Source: Camellia lanceoleosa (taxonomy: Eukaryota > Streptophyta > Magnoliopsida > Ericales > Theaceae). From it: DNA of 64,000 nucleotides. The stretch is from assembly GCA_025200525.1 (NCBI GenBank), contig CM045768.1:48186425-48250424 (forward strand), in the 5' to 3' direction. The position numbers and the translations under genes were made by a program. The notes beneath the pieces were generated by a model, which did no database searches, was not told the DNA's origin, and saw only the letters and a program-made list of their open reading frames with translations. This document shows positions 1 to 12,533 of this stretch, one piece after another (positions within the stretch are counted from its first letter, which is position 1; every line of letters starts with the position of its first letter).

Positions 1-3000
1 CTTGAACTGCTCAAAGAGTTTTATGCAAGACTCAACACCCAACTGCTCAGAAAATTCTTTGGCAACCTGTACAGATGTGTTAGTGAACCTTCACTTGGAA
101 CCCCAGTATTAATAAAACCAGCACAAAGAGACCAATGTATTACCTGCACAATTATCTGAAGATTGCCCCTAAGATTGACCAGTAGAAGGTCCTTCATGCA
201 CTCTAGGGCCCATTCTTTAGAAAGGGTTCCAAAGAACTCGACTAGGGACTGTAAAACACCACAAATTAGCAGATATACCACATTACTACTGGTGTAGGTT
301 ATTGAAGGCTTTTTAGTATCAAACCTGTGGTTCAATGGCATGTGTGTTCACAATGACACGTTTTATATCTGACAATTCAGTATAATGCTGCAGGGAAGAC
401 AGCAAATCAATCCAACAATAGTTTAAAAAATGTAAGACAGATTTCATCAAACAAATTTTAAGAAGCCATCATACCTGAAGAGCTCGTACATACAGACCAG
501 CTTTTTCAGAGAGTTGTGCGATACGAGGCCGATCATAGTGGCTAAACATCCCATTAGCTAATATAGCATCCGCCACATTTGGATATGTCACCAGATTGAT
601 TTCCAAAACCTGATCAGAGTAGGTATGTTAAGAGGTTGACTTAAGCAAGGACAGCAAAACAAAACCTCAAAATCTAAAAGATTTAACCTTTGTTTGGAGG
701 GAACCTTGTTCTGGTAAATTTGGCTTCAAAACATCCAACAGAAAGGCTGTTGCCTCACGAATCAGGTTCCTCTGAATAATGGCAGAAAACCCAAAAGCCA
801 AGTATTAAGTGCATAAAAAATTTCAATTCCAAATTTAGTCCATCGCATTAGTGAACCAAGAGGGGTATATAAAGAATAATGTTTAGTTCAAATTATATTG
901 CATGATTTTAGAAGTTTAAGATAGAAATGAAGACTCTTGTAGATAGGATAGGACTACAGAAGAATCACTGAACCTGAAGGAATAGATCTGTGATTGTATT
1001 GTAGTCAACTGGACAACCTCCCTCCATTTGAGACATCATTAAAGCGAAATTAACAGCTCCCTGCCATTCAAAAAGTGTTTTAAATCATCCTGCTTTGGAA
1101 AAGTGTGCTCAAATGCATTCAAACATGGGAAGGGGTAAGAATTTAAGAGAGGCCTGGTATTCACCCCCAAGACAAGGTTTCACAAAATCATTAATTTAAA
1201 AAAAATAAAAAGAAAAATGAAGAAGACACATTAAATATCCTTACCAAAACAGCATAAAATATCCATCAAAACTATTAATTTTATAAAAGAAAAATGAAAA
1301 AAATTCAAATGTCACGCCCAAAATTATACCTATAAGACTGTACATACCTGGGCATCTGATCGCAGAATTGTTTGTAGAAGAAATAAATAATCAGGTGTGT
1401 ATCCAACCTGCATTGTTGAAAAAATGATTCACAGTGATGACCGTCCACACAAATAACCATGAGAAACGACGATGATCATAAAGATGATATGATGACAGAA
1501 ATAACTCCTAGTTTATGTGTGGTTTGTAAAATGATAAATAAAAATAATATCTTCAGTATCCATATTTTGAACATGTGAATTTAAAATAAAACATACGAAA
1601 TTATTTGAATGATTGTAATTGCATAAGCATGTCACCTGCTTTGAGTATATGAGAATTTTGTCAAACTCCCTCTTCTCAGCAAACGCAGTAACAACTTTTG
1701 GAGTCACTCTTGCTTTAATGTAAATTTTCAGTGCAAGGTCATTATCCACTGTCTGCAATAGAAACAGGATTCATTACATCAGAAATTCCAATAGAACAGA
1801 TCTGATAAATAATATAGAACAAGCGACTTTGGGAAATTATTTTCATTTCAGGTAAATTTTTGTAAGTATAGTTTAAACAATGAGTAAATTTGAAACAGAG
1901 AGATTAAAAATAAAGGATTACAGAAAAGTTTTGTATAAGAACTATAGCACAATAAACATCATGAAAAGTTCAATCTTCCAAATCAAACCTTTACAAGATC
2001 TCCAAGCTCCTCGCTACATTCAAGTTTGTCCTCTGCCAACCAATTCTCCAAAAGATTCTTATTGTTTTGATTTATAACAAGACGAGATAGTTCCAATGAC
2101 TCAAAAGCATTGAGCTTTCCCCTAGTTAAAAGAGTTCCAAAGTACTGCAGCAAAGGAGGTGTTTGCCCAGCTTGCACTGGAACACTCTGCAAAGCATAAA
2201 GAGTAAATGAGGACCTTGACATTTACACATTCTGAAGACAAATGGTTAGGGCTGATATCATGTTAATAAAACCTGAAATTTAGCAACAGTGTCAGAAGTG
2301 CGGAGAATTCCCTGCGGTGACTCTGCAGCAAGTTCTGCAGCCTCCTTATACTTTGTCTGAGCAAACAATTCTTGGAACCGCTCAACAACCTGAGAAAGGA
2401 AAAAAAAATAAAATCAAAAACAAAAAATCAAATTCAACCACCATTATGGCAGTGAATAGGCACCTGTCAGCAGACATCAACCAAAGCATCAGTCACTTAA
2501 ATTTTTGCCACCCTCTCTATTTGACTTAAATAATTTCCCAACATATACTTTTTTTCATAAGGGGAGCTTAATACAAAAAAATAGACATTGACAGGTGCCC
2601 GGAGCTTCTGAGAATGTATTTTATGAATGTTACATGGACTCTTCTATTCCTCCTAGTGTACTTAGTGGTTACCAGATACGATAAGGGGAAGGGCATGAGA
2701 TGTGTCAACACCCCTACCCAAATTAGATAGATGCTTGGATCCTCTAATTTTTATGATATTTGAAGAAGAAGAAGAAGAAGCTCACATTTGGTAGAATAGA
2801 TAACCTTCTAGCCTCTAACATGGATGAGAGATACTCCTCTTTTTCCTCTAAATCCCATATAATTTCAATTATACTCCTAATAATTTACAACTTCTTTATG
2901 TTAGAATTTCATTCGATATGCAATATATTTAAATATTCTACATGTGCCTATGTACCTGTACCCAACTTTCAAATACAAATCCCAATATCCAAATATTTAG

Positions 3001-6000
3001 GATTAGGAAGATCTGAAGCTTGGACACACACCCACACCCACACCCGATACTCATACCAGAGTCCATGTAACATAGATTTTATGCTCACTAGAAAAAGATC
3101 TCCAAAGTCAAATTTGGATTATCAGGCAGAAGAAGAAATTGGTAAGAGTTTCAACAAACTAAGCTCTCCTATAAAATCAATCAACAAAAGCAAAAATTGT
3201 ATCACAAAACTTCCCTGTCAACCAAAATTTAAAAGAACGAATCAATGACATCGTTATCCTAAAAACTTCGATCACTACATCTCAAAGGTATACCAGTTCA
3301 TCTCTATCCAAATGCAGCACATCAAACATTAAGGCACTGCCATCCCATAAATTAGACAATGCATTTGCAAAGCAGCACAACCAATCCACTAGATACATAA
3401 GCCATCGTGTAGCCTAATCAGCGACTTCACTTTTTTTCCTTTAGCGTGTGTGTGAGATCAAGAGTCAGTTGAGCCGTTATGATTCATGAATGAGAGCAGA
3501 AACATGTAGAGTCCCATCTACCTATCAATTCATTTTCTGAGCTCACAGTCACAGATGTTCGAATTGAATCCCCCCCCCCCTCCCCCCCCTCCTCCTTCAT
3601 GAATGAGAGCAGAAACATGTAGAGTCCCATCTACCTATCAATTCATTTTCTGAGCTCACGGTCACAGATGTTCGAATTGAATTCCCCCACACCCCACACA
3701 CAAGCTCATCTCAGATTGAAAGTTTCAAAAAAAATATCAATTAATTAAATCAGTACAAATTGAATAAATATATTCAATTATACATGGTTATGCACAACAA
3801 TTTACAAACAAAAAGAAAAAGAAAACATAATAGTAATTAAGAACCTCAACCAAGTTAAACTCCAGTAGGTATTGAACCTAGGGAAAAGAGCTAAAATCTA
3901 ATAAAATATAGCTTAAACATACCAGGTTTTCTGCACCAGGGAGGTTTCCACGTTTGGCAAGATTAACAGCAAGCTCCAGATTATTTAACTGCAACCAAAA
4001 ATCAAAATCTCAAAAATAAAATTTTTGATCAATTCCAAACTTCTAGCAGCAAAAATGAGAAAACCTTATGCACACACCTGACCACTGACAAAAGACACAA
4101 TCGTTGCTTCATTTACAGTGGCAAGCAAAACTTGGCCACGCCTATTGATGGCATAAAATCCGCCAATTGATGAAGCTTCTGTTGTCAAAAATATAGGATC
4201 TGGACTAATCCGATTCCTATAAATGGCAGCAGCTGTCTCTAGGTCATACACGAATAGAAGTCCAAGCTTTGTGATCACATAAATCAAACTATACATGTGT
4301 GATATCTGTCACAAAAGAAGTAAGCATCTTAATTGACTGTAACCAATGAACATCCAAGGCTTGTTAAGCAGCATAGCTACACTCTACCTGCATTGCCACT
4401 GGAAAGTCATCAACAAAGTCTGGGGGAAAGAATAAATCTGCTTGCTTCTTAGAAAATGCAGGTTTTCCTGATGACAAATTCTACATTGTTAGTATCATTT
4501 ACTTGACCAAGAAAGCATAACATGAAATGAATGAAAGAAGCATCTGACTTTTAAAAAAAAAATGCTCGGAAAGGGAATATGTGTGTATGTATAGAAAATA
4601 TGGAAAGTAGATTTACGACAGTGAGAAATAAGCAACATGACATCTGGGAAAAGGGGAGATGCTATTGGATCATTAGAGAACCTGGCTGGGCACCGAGTTC
4701 AATAACATGCAACTTGGATGTAATTTGTCCAGCATTAGAGGTCTTTGAAGCAAAACATATAAGAACTGAAGGTTTCTCATTCCCTGCAACCTGTATATAT
4801 GAAAGGGGGGAAGGAAAGAAAAAAAGAAAGAAGGAAATTGCGACCAAGGAAAAAAACTGTCAGAAAGCAACACAAAAATAAAAACAATTGGTCAAAATTA
4901 AAGTCCATGGGAAAGAAAAATATTAGAGAACAGCATGCTCCCACGTTAAATGAGGCAAATGTTGCAGCATGTGCTTCAAGAGCTTGACTCCGTTGCTGAT
5001 CAACAGCGAAAAGCTGCATACTCCCTTTTACAAGTTGTGGCCTCTACAAGGAAAGTTGAAGATGAATCAGAGGAGTAATTTAAATTTTTTAAAATTTCTT
5101 TCACAATTTGTAAGCTCTCTTACTTTTAGAGGCCAAAGCTCATGGATTTGAGCCATTACATGCGGAAAATTGCAGATTTCTAAATAAAATCTGATTTTTG
5201 CATCTATTGGCCTTTGATCCAAGTTTATGCTAGTATGCTTTCAAACCGACTACATCACCATTAGAATAGAAATATGTAACCAAAAACATTACTTGTTCAA
5301 CAATAAATTTGATTAACAGTACAACTTAGGTCACACAGTTCCCACATTTTTCAATAAATAGACATTTGCAAGCTTTTGATGTGTGGTGCTGAGAAAACAT
5401 ATTGTAAAAATAAAAACTAAAATGATTTAAGAAACACACACGTATTCATATAATACTACAACACCTAAATATCCATTGTCAATGTTTCCACAAGACTACT
5501 TAACAGGGGAAGCATTGAGGTCACGTTCAACACATGGGCACATAACACATGTCGGTCCACAGATATTACATGGCCAAAATTATATCATTTAACATAACTC
5601 TTTGGAAGCAATGACAATGACAGAAAAAAAAATAGAAATCCAATTATAAAGGATGGACCTACATCCAATCTATAGAACAGTTTAGTATGAACAAATCAGG
5701 TAGGTAAAAGTTACAGAAAACACTGAGCCAGCAAACCTCAGGTGAACCAGGAGCAATTCCAATCAAGACCAACCACTTTTCAGTAGGATCACAACGATAG
5801 TTGATTATTTGATTATTCACCAAATTCGCTGTTCAGTCAAACATCTTCATAGGTTCAGAATCACCTGCTTATGAACCGAGATTATGATAAAAGGTGAGAA
5901 AATTGCATTTAAAATTTGAAAAAGAAAAAACTAAATGACAAAAAATAACTGATACATAAAGCAATTAAAAATAAAATTTAGTAAGAACAAAGTAACGAGT

Positions 6001-7939
6001 ATTAATCCAGGGAAAAGTAGAGGTGTTTGCCTTCAATTGACCAATGATAGACTGATGTCTGTGTGACTAGGCCAAGCATCTTTGGGGTGATCCACTTCCA
6101 AAATACAATCTATAAGAAGAGCAATATCCAAGGATTAAGGCCATCTTGATAACTCAGTATAAACCAAATCAAAGGGTAAGCAACAGTGCAGTCAACGTTC
6201 TGACAGCAATTGACATGACAAAATTATCACTTGCTCTGGCATCTGATGTGATTTGACTTTTGTCTTCAATTCAATGTTGAATATTTGCAAATGGTCCTGA
6301 TTTGTTCCCGGGACTTGAGCTTTATATAGAATGTCATAAACATTAGCCTGGTGATGCATCTTGGTAAAAGGAGCATGTGATCATAACAATCAACAGATTG
6401 AGTTGAGGAACATAAAATAACATGACATGCCTCTTTGGCTTATTTAGTAGTGCATCTCTACTACTTTCTTTCTTTTTATTCTTGCTTCTCTATCCTTTAG
6501 AATTCGTCTACTTCTTATTATTGTTCTCATTAGTAAGGACCCTAGTGGAAGTCATATCACCAAGAAAAGAAAGGGAGCTAGAAAATATGAAGCCTCTCTA
6601 AATGGTGACTTTAGTACTCTGTTTTTTAGAATTTCAAAAAAATGCAAAAAAATATGAAGCCTCTCTAAATGGTGACTTTAGCACTCTGTTTATTTGGGAA
6701 GAAAACATTTTATGGCATCTGATACAACTGAAAACGAAAGTAATGGAAAACATTTTTCATGGTCAACAGAAAATAAGGTGAAAATTTTTACACTTTTAAA
6801 AGGTGAAAAAAGTTTTCCAGACTAAGGCCTTACCAATATCACACCACCACCACCACCATCACATCCACCAACACACTGCCACTGCCACCGCCTCACTGCC
6901 ACCATCACTTATACCATCACTTATACAACCATTAGTACATTAATTTCAAAGACACAACAAACCATAGAAAAACATTTTCCACCAAAACAAATGGAGCATA
7001 GATAAATGATCATTTTACAAATAAAGAAACACAGGAAATGGCCTTATTATAAATATGTTGCATATGGCGCACCATTAAATTAATTTCTGAGTAATCATAA
7101 ACTAAAAAGCTTTAGTAACAATAATTTGCAGTATGGAGTTTGATACCATAGTGGTTGATACCATATATGCAACGAAAAAGATTAAAAATGCAATCAGGTG
7201 AAAAATCCTACCTTTAAGGGCAAGAATTCTAGAATTGGGGTTCATCAAAGCCGAGTCAGCAGTGATTGGCCTTCGCAGCGGCTGCATAGGCACGTTCATA
7301 TCAATTATAACAACACTATTTTGAGGTGCAGTTTCCCTCACACAAATGTACTTATCCGATTCCATCGTCACATTGGTGAATGTGATAAATTGTTGGTTGA
7401 TTCCTAGGCTAGGCAACTGCAAGAACACCAAATTAAATTTAAGAACTGCTTAAGCAAAAACAAACAAAATTCAAACCATGCAATCCATTCATTCAATAAC
7501 ATAATAATGGGAATTCGAGTCACATGAATCAAAATCTTCACCAAAAACTTCCACTTAACAAAATCTAATATAAAGAATTAAAATTACACAGTTTATCCGA
7601 TATCTACAGTCCAACATGACCTACTTTAAAAAGTTCAATAAAAAAAAAGTCAAAAAAGTGTGTCAAATCAGTATCTAACTTTTTTACATATCTTTTTTAT
7701 AAAAAGCTAAAAATCATTCATCAAACCTTCAAACCATTCAAAACTTTAAATATAAAATTACAAACACATCTCTTTTGCACCCACTGCTATAACATATATA
7801 CATACAGAAATTGTATTGCAAAGCACTGGTCAAAGTCAGACATAAATTTGCTTCAGTTCGAAACAAGCCATAGAGAAAGAGAGAGAGAACTGACCGTTAG
7901 GACGTCTTTCATGGCGATGGGAGCATTTGCAGCAGCCAT
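1..7939 (-). CDS. CHC: Clathrin heavy chain, 5' part (exons 1-20), with an in-frame stop
   Basis: Forms the legs of the clathrin triskelion that coats vesicles at the plasma membrane and trans-Golgi/endosomes. Exons I place (minus strand, each in frame): 7939-7895, 7416-7212, 6319-6231, 6109-6031, 5864-5737, 5043-4945, 4790-4682, 4467-4388, 4305-4078, 3988-3923, 2389-2273, 2186-1989, 1752-1636, 1407-1348, 1060-974, 771-688, 609-475, 387-325, 248-144, 66-<1. They encode about 720 residues: the N-terminal seven-blade propeller (about 1-330), the linker and the start of the heavy-chain repeats. The start [15 protein letters not shown] matches plant CHCs, as do [19 protein letters not shown] and [19 protein letters not shown]. 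Oddities: TGA at 5835-5833 replaces a conserved Arg at residue 150, and exon 4 ends in a GC donor. The rest of the gene lies left of the window. Identity is sure; whether it is functional is not. Confidence 0.93.
3483..3700. repeat. Tandem duplication (about 113 bp x2) in CHC intron 10
   Basis: The stretch beginning TCATGAATGAGAGCAG at 3484 recurs at 3597 almost unchanged. The copies are separated by a C-rich run (3571-3590) and the second ends beside an ACACCCCACACAC tract. The host intron (3922-2390) is 1.5 kb, much the longest here. It also holds a (GAA)n run at 2762-2780 and an ACACCC-type run at 3025-3044. Confidence 0.85.
5833..5835 (-). other. In-frame TGA in clathrin heavy chain exon 5 (residue 150)
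   Basis: Reading exon 4 (ending G) into exon 5 (starting GT) gives [20 protein letters not shown]. Plant CHCs have D-R-T-A-N-L here. CGA to TGA is one C-to-T change, typical of methylated-cytosine deamination. The frame is intact on both sides. Confidence 0.85.
6586..6920. repeat. Short tandem duplication and CAC-rich tract in CHC intron 2
   Basis: ATATGAAGCCTCTCTAAATG begins at about 6586 and again at about 6649, giving a roughly 64-bp tandem duplication. Downstream, 6841-6905 is a CAC/CCA-rich run. Both lie in the 0.9-kb intron between exons 2 and 3. Confidence 0.75.
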
Positions 7940-8040
7940 GACTGCCTAGACTGTGTGGTGGTCTCTCTCTGTGATGGTTCTTTGATTTCAGCGAGACCAG
8001 TTTTGAAGAGAGAGAGAGAGAGAGAGTACTCTACTCTGTG
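7940..8040 (-). promoter_or_regulatory. CHC 5' leader with CT microsatellite
   Basis: Upstream of the ATG at 7939 the minus strand carries a (CT)n run at about 8026-8005 and further CT-rich sequence at 7962-7974. CT/GA repeats near the start of transcription are common in broadly expressed plant genes. I see no convincing TATA box in the next 60 bp. Confidence 0.45.
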
Positions 8041-8295
8041 ATTTGTTGGACCCTTGTACGTTTTTCTTTCTTAATGACCAAGTAAATTGCACCCCACAGC
8101 CCCTGATGTTTACCCAATTGCGTTATTTACATCGCATTGGTTAATAGTCGTATCCTATTCTTAATTGTCTCTGTCAAATTAGTCAACTACTTACTTGATT
8201 AATCATTTTTATCGCTGTTAACAATTTAATTTTTAAATTATCAATTCTGCCCTCATGTATTTTTTCCCGTCTCATGTTGATTGTCCATTTTTTTT
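8041..8295. other. Intergenic, no feature seen
   Basis: AT-rich sequence upstream of the clathrin gene. No coding similarity, and no repeat beyond short poly-T runs. Confidence 0.5.
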
Positions 8296-8705
8296 TATTA
8301 TTAAATAATTAAATAAGTTACTAACGTAAGAAACGATTTATTAAAAAAAATTTAAATTATATATAGTTTAATTTTTATAATTTTTTAAAAAAAATTAAAA
8401 ATTAATTTGATTAAGAAATTAAAAATAAAAAAATAATTATCATTTAAGGGTTAAAAATAATTATCATTTTAACTTTTGGACAGGTTATATACATACGTAT
8501 GACTGTTTCAATTTAATTTATAAACAATTATTTCTAATAATTCGAAAGATAAAAATTATATAAAAATGATAATTATTTTTTATTTTTTATTTCTTAACCA
8601 AATTAATTTTTAATTTTTAAAAAAATTTCTAAAAATCAAACCATACATAGCTTAAGAATATTTTGATAAGTCATTTCTTATGTTGGTAACTTATTTAATT
8701 ATTGG
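8296..8705. mobile_element. AT-rich foldback element (long inverted repeat)
   Basis: The left arm (about 8296-8445) is repeated as its reverse complement at about 8557-8705, with roughly 110 bp between. Matching blocks include AAATAAGTTACTAACGTAAG on the left and CTTATGTTGGTAACTTATTT on the right. No ORF. A foldback MITE is the simplest reading; its family is unknown. Confidence 0.7.
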
Positions 8706-10027
8706 GTAAATTACACTGACACTCCCTGAGGTTTATGTTATTACAGTTCCCCTATCACTTTTTGAAAATTACGTCTCCCTCCCTGAGGTTTAAAGTTTCA
8801 TTACAGATTCTCCTCAGGAATTTAATTTTTTTAAATACTAATTTTGCCCTCACTGGGTAAATTACATTGACACCCCTCACATTTTAGAAATTACAATCTC
8901 CTCCCTAAGGTTTAAAGTAGCATTACCAATTGCCCCTTTTGTTAGTATTAGTTGGAAAAAAAATTCATTAAAAAAAAATTAATAGGAAAAAAAAATATTT
9001 GAAAAAAAAATTAATTGAAAAAAAATTTTGTTAGTAAAATTTTTAAATTTCTATTTAAAAACCAATGTAAACTAATTTTTTGAATTTACGTTTTTTCCTC
9101 AAATTTACAAACTAAGATAATAATTTATAAACCAAAAAAATTATTAAACAAGTTTTTATGACAGTTTTTAAAATTTTTGTAAATATAAATTGAAAATTAA
9201 AAACGAAATGGTTATCAAACAAGCCTCAAATGGTAAAAATGTTATAAAATTAACAAATAATTAAGAATAAATTACACTGACATCCCCTAAGGTTTATGTT
9301 TATTACAATTCACCCCTCACCTTTTGAAAATTACATCTCTCTCCCTGAGGTTTAAAGTTTCATTACAGATTTCCCCCTTCAGCAATTTAATTTTTTTAAA
9401 TATCAATTTTGCCCTGACTAGGTAAATTATATTGACATCCTTCATATTTTAAAAATTATAATCCTCTCCCTAAGGTTTAAAGTAGCATTACCAATTGCCC
9501 CATCGGTTAGTATTAGTTGGGAAAAAAATTAATTGAAAAAAAATTAATTGGAAAAAAAATTAATTGAAAAAATTTTTGTTAGTAAAATTTTTAAATTTTT
9601 GTTTAAAAACCAACGTAAACTCATTTTTTGAATTTACGTTTTTTCCTCAAATTTACAAACTGAGACGACCATTTATAAACTAAAAAAATTATCAAATAAG
9701 GTTTTATGACAGTTTTAAAAATTTTTGTAAATATAAATTAAAAACTGAAAACGAAATGGTTACCAAACAGGCCTCAAATGGTAAAAATGTCATAAAATTG
9801 GTAATGCTACTTTAAACCTTAAAGAAGGGATTGCAATTTCTACGATGTGAGGGACGTCAATGTAATTTACCCAGTGAGGGTAAAATTGGTATTTAAAAAA
9901 ATTAAATTACTGATGGGGGAATCTGTAATGAAATTTTAAACCTCAGGGAGAGAGATGTAATTTCTAAAAGGTGAGGGAGGAACTGTAATACATATAAATC
10001 TCAAGGGGTGTCAGTGTAACTTACCCT
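8703..10027. mobile_element. Compound inverted-repeat element: two direct left arms, one inverted right arm
   Basis: A 230-240-bp arm starts at 8703 (GGTAAATTACACTGACACTC) and again at about 9268. Each copy is followed by the same roughly 290-bp core: poly-A motifs, then CCTCAAATTTACAAACT and AAACGAAATGGTTA. The reverse complement of the arm occupies about 9797-10027. Unit two plus the inverted arm forms a complete foldback; unit one is an extra direct copy of arm plus core. The core resembles the ends of the element at 27260-28448. No coding capacity. Confidence 0.75.
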
Positions 10028-10221
10028 AAATTAATAAAATGATTTTTTTTAATATTCTATATACTATCATAATACATAGTATAATGTTTTAGAATATTAA
10101 TTTGTAATTGCTAGGTCTATTTTGGAAATTAGGTTAAAAACCAACTTACTGGATTTTTGGTTTTTTTAAATGATATAACCTTTTTATTTTTTTGCATGTT
10201 TAAAAAACAATTGTAAAAAGT

Positions 10222-10721
10222 CAGGCTGTGTTTGGTTATGCTCTGAAAATGTGATTCAACACTATCATTTGAGTGTGGTGTTTGGATGGAGCTGTGGAAT
10301 TAATTTTCCACAGCTCTGTAAAACGCCTGTCGTCTGTCTGTAAATGCGTAAAACCCATTACTGTTTCAAATTTTTTTTTTTCGAAAGGGTCGTCCGGCCG
10401 GTTGACCAGATGAGCATTTTTTTTTTTTTTTTTTTTTTTTACAATTGATATATAATCGAAAAAAATATTTTCTGAAATTTTTAAAAATTTTTATGTGCTT
10501 CAAAATAATTTTGAGTTGTATGAGTTGTAAATTTTTGTATCACATATCAAATGTCACATCAACAATTTTCCACTCAAATCAAACCTCTTTTCCAAAATTA
10601 TTTTCAAAACTCTTTACCAAACAAATTTTCTACACTCAAATCATAATTTCACAACACACAAACTCAAAACACAACTCATACTCTCAAATCACATTTACAA
10701 AACTCTACCAAACGCTACCTC
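10222..10721. mobile_element. Foldback/MITE-like element with internal hairpin
   Basis: The left end (GCTGTGTTTGGTTATG, 10225 onward) and right end (reverse complement of CTACCAAACGCTACC, to about 10720) are degenerate inverted repeats. AAATGTGATT is shared inside both arms. At 10290-10317 GAGCTGTGGAA and TTCCACAGCTC form an 11-bp stem with a 6-nt loop. A 25-nt poly-T run lies near 10420. The ORF over 10445-10768 is an accident of this low-complexity DNA. Confidence 0.5.
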
Positions 10722-11526
10722 AGTTTTTAACCTATTTTCTAAATGTATTAAGAATTTGCCATATATGATCCTAAAATATTTGATATTAATTATTGGATTT
10801 AAAAAGGTACAAATACATATAATTAGGCAAGTGCGATTGCATTATGTATAAAAAAAAAGTTGAATTCTCTTGATATTATAACATGTTAAATTGTGACATT
10901 GAGACGGTAAAAATAACACGATGTACTAAAAATAGTCTCTTACAAATGTTTTCTGGTTATTTATTTATTTTTGTGTTAATCAACCGTTAGAATTACCTTC
11001 GCCACACGCAATAAACTTATGTTTAGAATGCTTTAGGCCTTGCAGTTTAGGCTAACATGGGCTTGACCCAACTTGATGAAACATGGTTATAATGTTTCCA
11101 ACATGTTAGGCCTCATGGTTAAATGTCTAGAATTTTTGGGATCATGGTTGAGAAGTGCCTATAATTTTTGGGCTCATGGTCAAGTAAGAGTCTAAAATTT
11201 AGGTCCAGTGACTTAGAGTAGGCCATCGTTGTTGATGAGCATTTTCCATGTTCGGGCCTGAGTTTGCACTAAAATAGCTGTATCAGAAATTAGAAATGGT
11301 CTGTAATTTTAGTCCATAACTTAGTCAAATAGCCCATTGTTTTAGGCATGTGGTGTAAGTGTGTATGACACTACTAAAATTTGATTAACTTTAAGTTTTG
11401 GAAGGCCCAAATGACACAATTAGATTCGGCCTACATTATTGGGAAAGAACACACTACAATTGTAATTGTAAGTACATGCCATGCCTTTGATTTGGAGTGA
11501 GGATTTGGTGTAATAATATGCCATAT
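10722..11526. other. Intergenic, nothing recognised
   Basis: AT-rich DNA. A patch at about 11030-11400 is slightly richer in GC and repeats ATGGTTAA/ATGGTCAAG-type phrases, but I recognise no gene or element. Confidence 0.4.
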
Positions 11527-11668
11527 TATGTTTGGTTGGGAGATTTGAGAAAGAATTTAGAAAAAAAAAGGAAAAATATGTGTAAAGTTAGGTAAAATAT
11601 AGATATATTTTATTTACATTTTACCTTCTTTTTTCATTTTCCAAATCCCCTAATCAAATATAGCGCTA
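11527..11668. mobile_element. Small MITE (TGTTTGGTTGGGAGATTTG family)
   Basis: Left end TGTTTGGTTGGGAGATTTGA; right end reads as the complement (CCAAATCCCCTAATCAAATA). The interior is A/T-rich with AAATATGTGTAAAGTTAGG. It is the same family as the element at 30156-30303 and the outer element at 39913-40262. Confidence 0.6.
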
Positions 11669-11929
11669 AGGTATCCATGAATCTCTAGCCTCTTCTTGAT
11701 TCGATTTGTTGGGACCTCCAACTTGACTCTACCATGCAACTTAAATTCGATCACTCTCTCCAGAATAAGAGGTTTTAGTAGAATAAGAGATGAGACAATA
11801 ATAGAGCGAATAGCCAACTCTTACTTTTATTCTTTAATAATAAGCAAGCTTGGGTTTCAAAACCCTTTATTAAGAGATAAAGTAATCATCACTCACTAGC
11901 TCCATCCTAGCTTAGGAAAAATATAATTG

Positions 11930-12232
11930 AACCAAGGTTCTAAATATCGATCGGTACATTCCGTACTGGCCGGATCGTACCGGAATATTGGAGTGCCGAG
12001 TCGGATACTCACTGGTATACCAGTGAAAATGAATTTCGTGTCCGTAGCTGCCGATTCCCGCTACGTATCGGCCTGAATCCGATACATGAGCGATATATTT
12101 TCGATACAGTTCGGTACGAAAGCAAAAAATAATCGACCAAAGCAAAGCACCTGCAAAAGTGGAGCAAAGCACCTGCAAAAATAATTGAGCAAAGCAAAGC
12201 ACCTACAAAAGAAGGTATGTTTCTCTCAAACT
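11930..12232. repeat. Dispersed repeat fragment with CGATCGGTAC-type motifs
   Basis: From about 11937 (GTTCTAAATATCGATCGGTA) to about 12120 the sequence is full of CGGTAC, GATCGTACCGG and GGTATACC words. This composition is typical of plant DNA-transposon ends and unlike the AT-rich flanks. A related but inverted phrase (ATCGATCTG ... GATTTAGAACTATGAAC) occurs at 29270-29320. The last part (12130-12215) repeats AGCAAAGCACCT. The element type is uncertain. Confidence 0.35.
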
Positions 12233-12533
12233 TCTTCGTTGAAGGTATGTTTCTCTCATGCTCTGTTTGTATAAAGTCATGCTCTGTCTTTTTTCCTTTG
12301 GTTGAATAGGTCATGTTTTGCTTGTTAAGTTGTGTTCGGTTTATATATATATATATATTTTGCCTCTGTTTGCTCTATTTGTATAAAGTCATGCTCTGTT
12401 TTTTTCCTTTGGCTGAATAGGTCATGTTTTGTTTGTTAAGTTGTGTTCGGTTTATATATATATATATATTTTGCCTCTGTTTGTTCTGTTTCTATGGTTA
12501 TTTTTTATTTATATTATGGTATGGTATGGTATG
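12233..12533. repeat. Left copy of the ~300-bp duplication flanking retroelement A
   Basis: Runs from TCTTCGTTGAAGGTATG to GGTATGGTATG, ending on the base before the left LTR. The right copy is 26215-26511. Inside, a roughly 120-bp unit (TGTATAAAGTCATGCTCTG ... GTTCGGTTTATATATA ... TTGCCTCTGTTT) is repeated twice, with variable (TA)n runs. The two flanking copies are about 95-97% alike by eye. Confidence 0.85.

Noticed and set aside
2317..3248. Plus ORFs in the clathrin region
   Set aside because: They cover exon 11 antisense and intron 10 with simple repeats (GAA, CAC).
11912..12314. Minus ORFs of 96 and 101 residues
   Set aside because: They lie across dispersed-repeat and duplicated DNA; residues such as repeated FAGALL reflect tandem AGCAAAGCACCT units.
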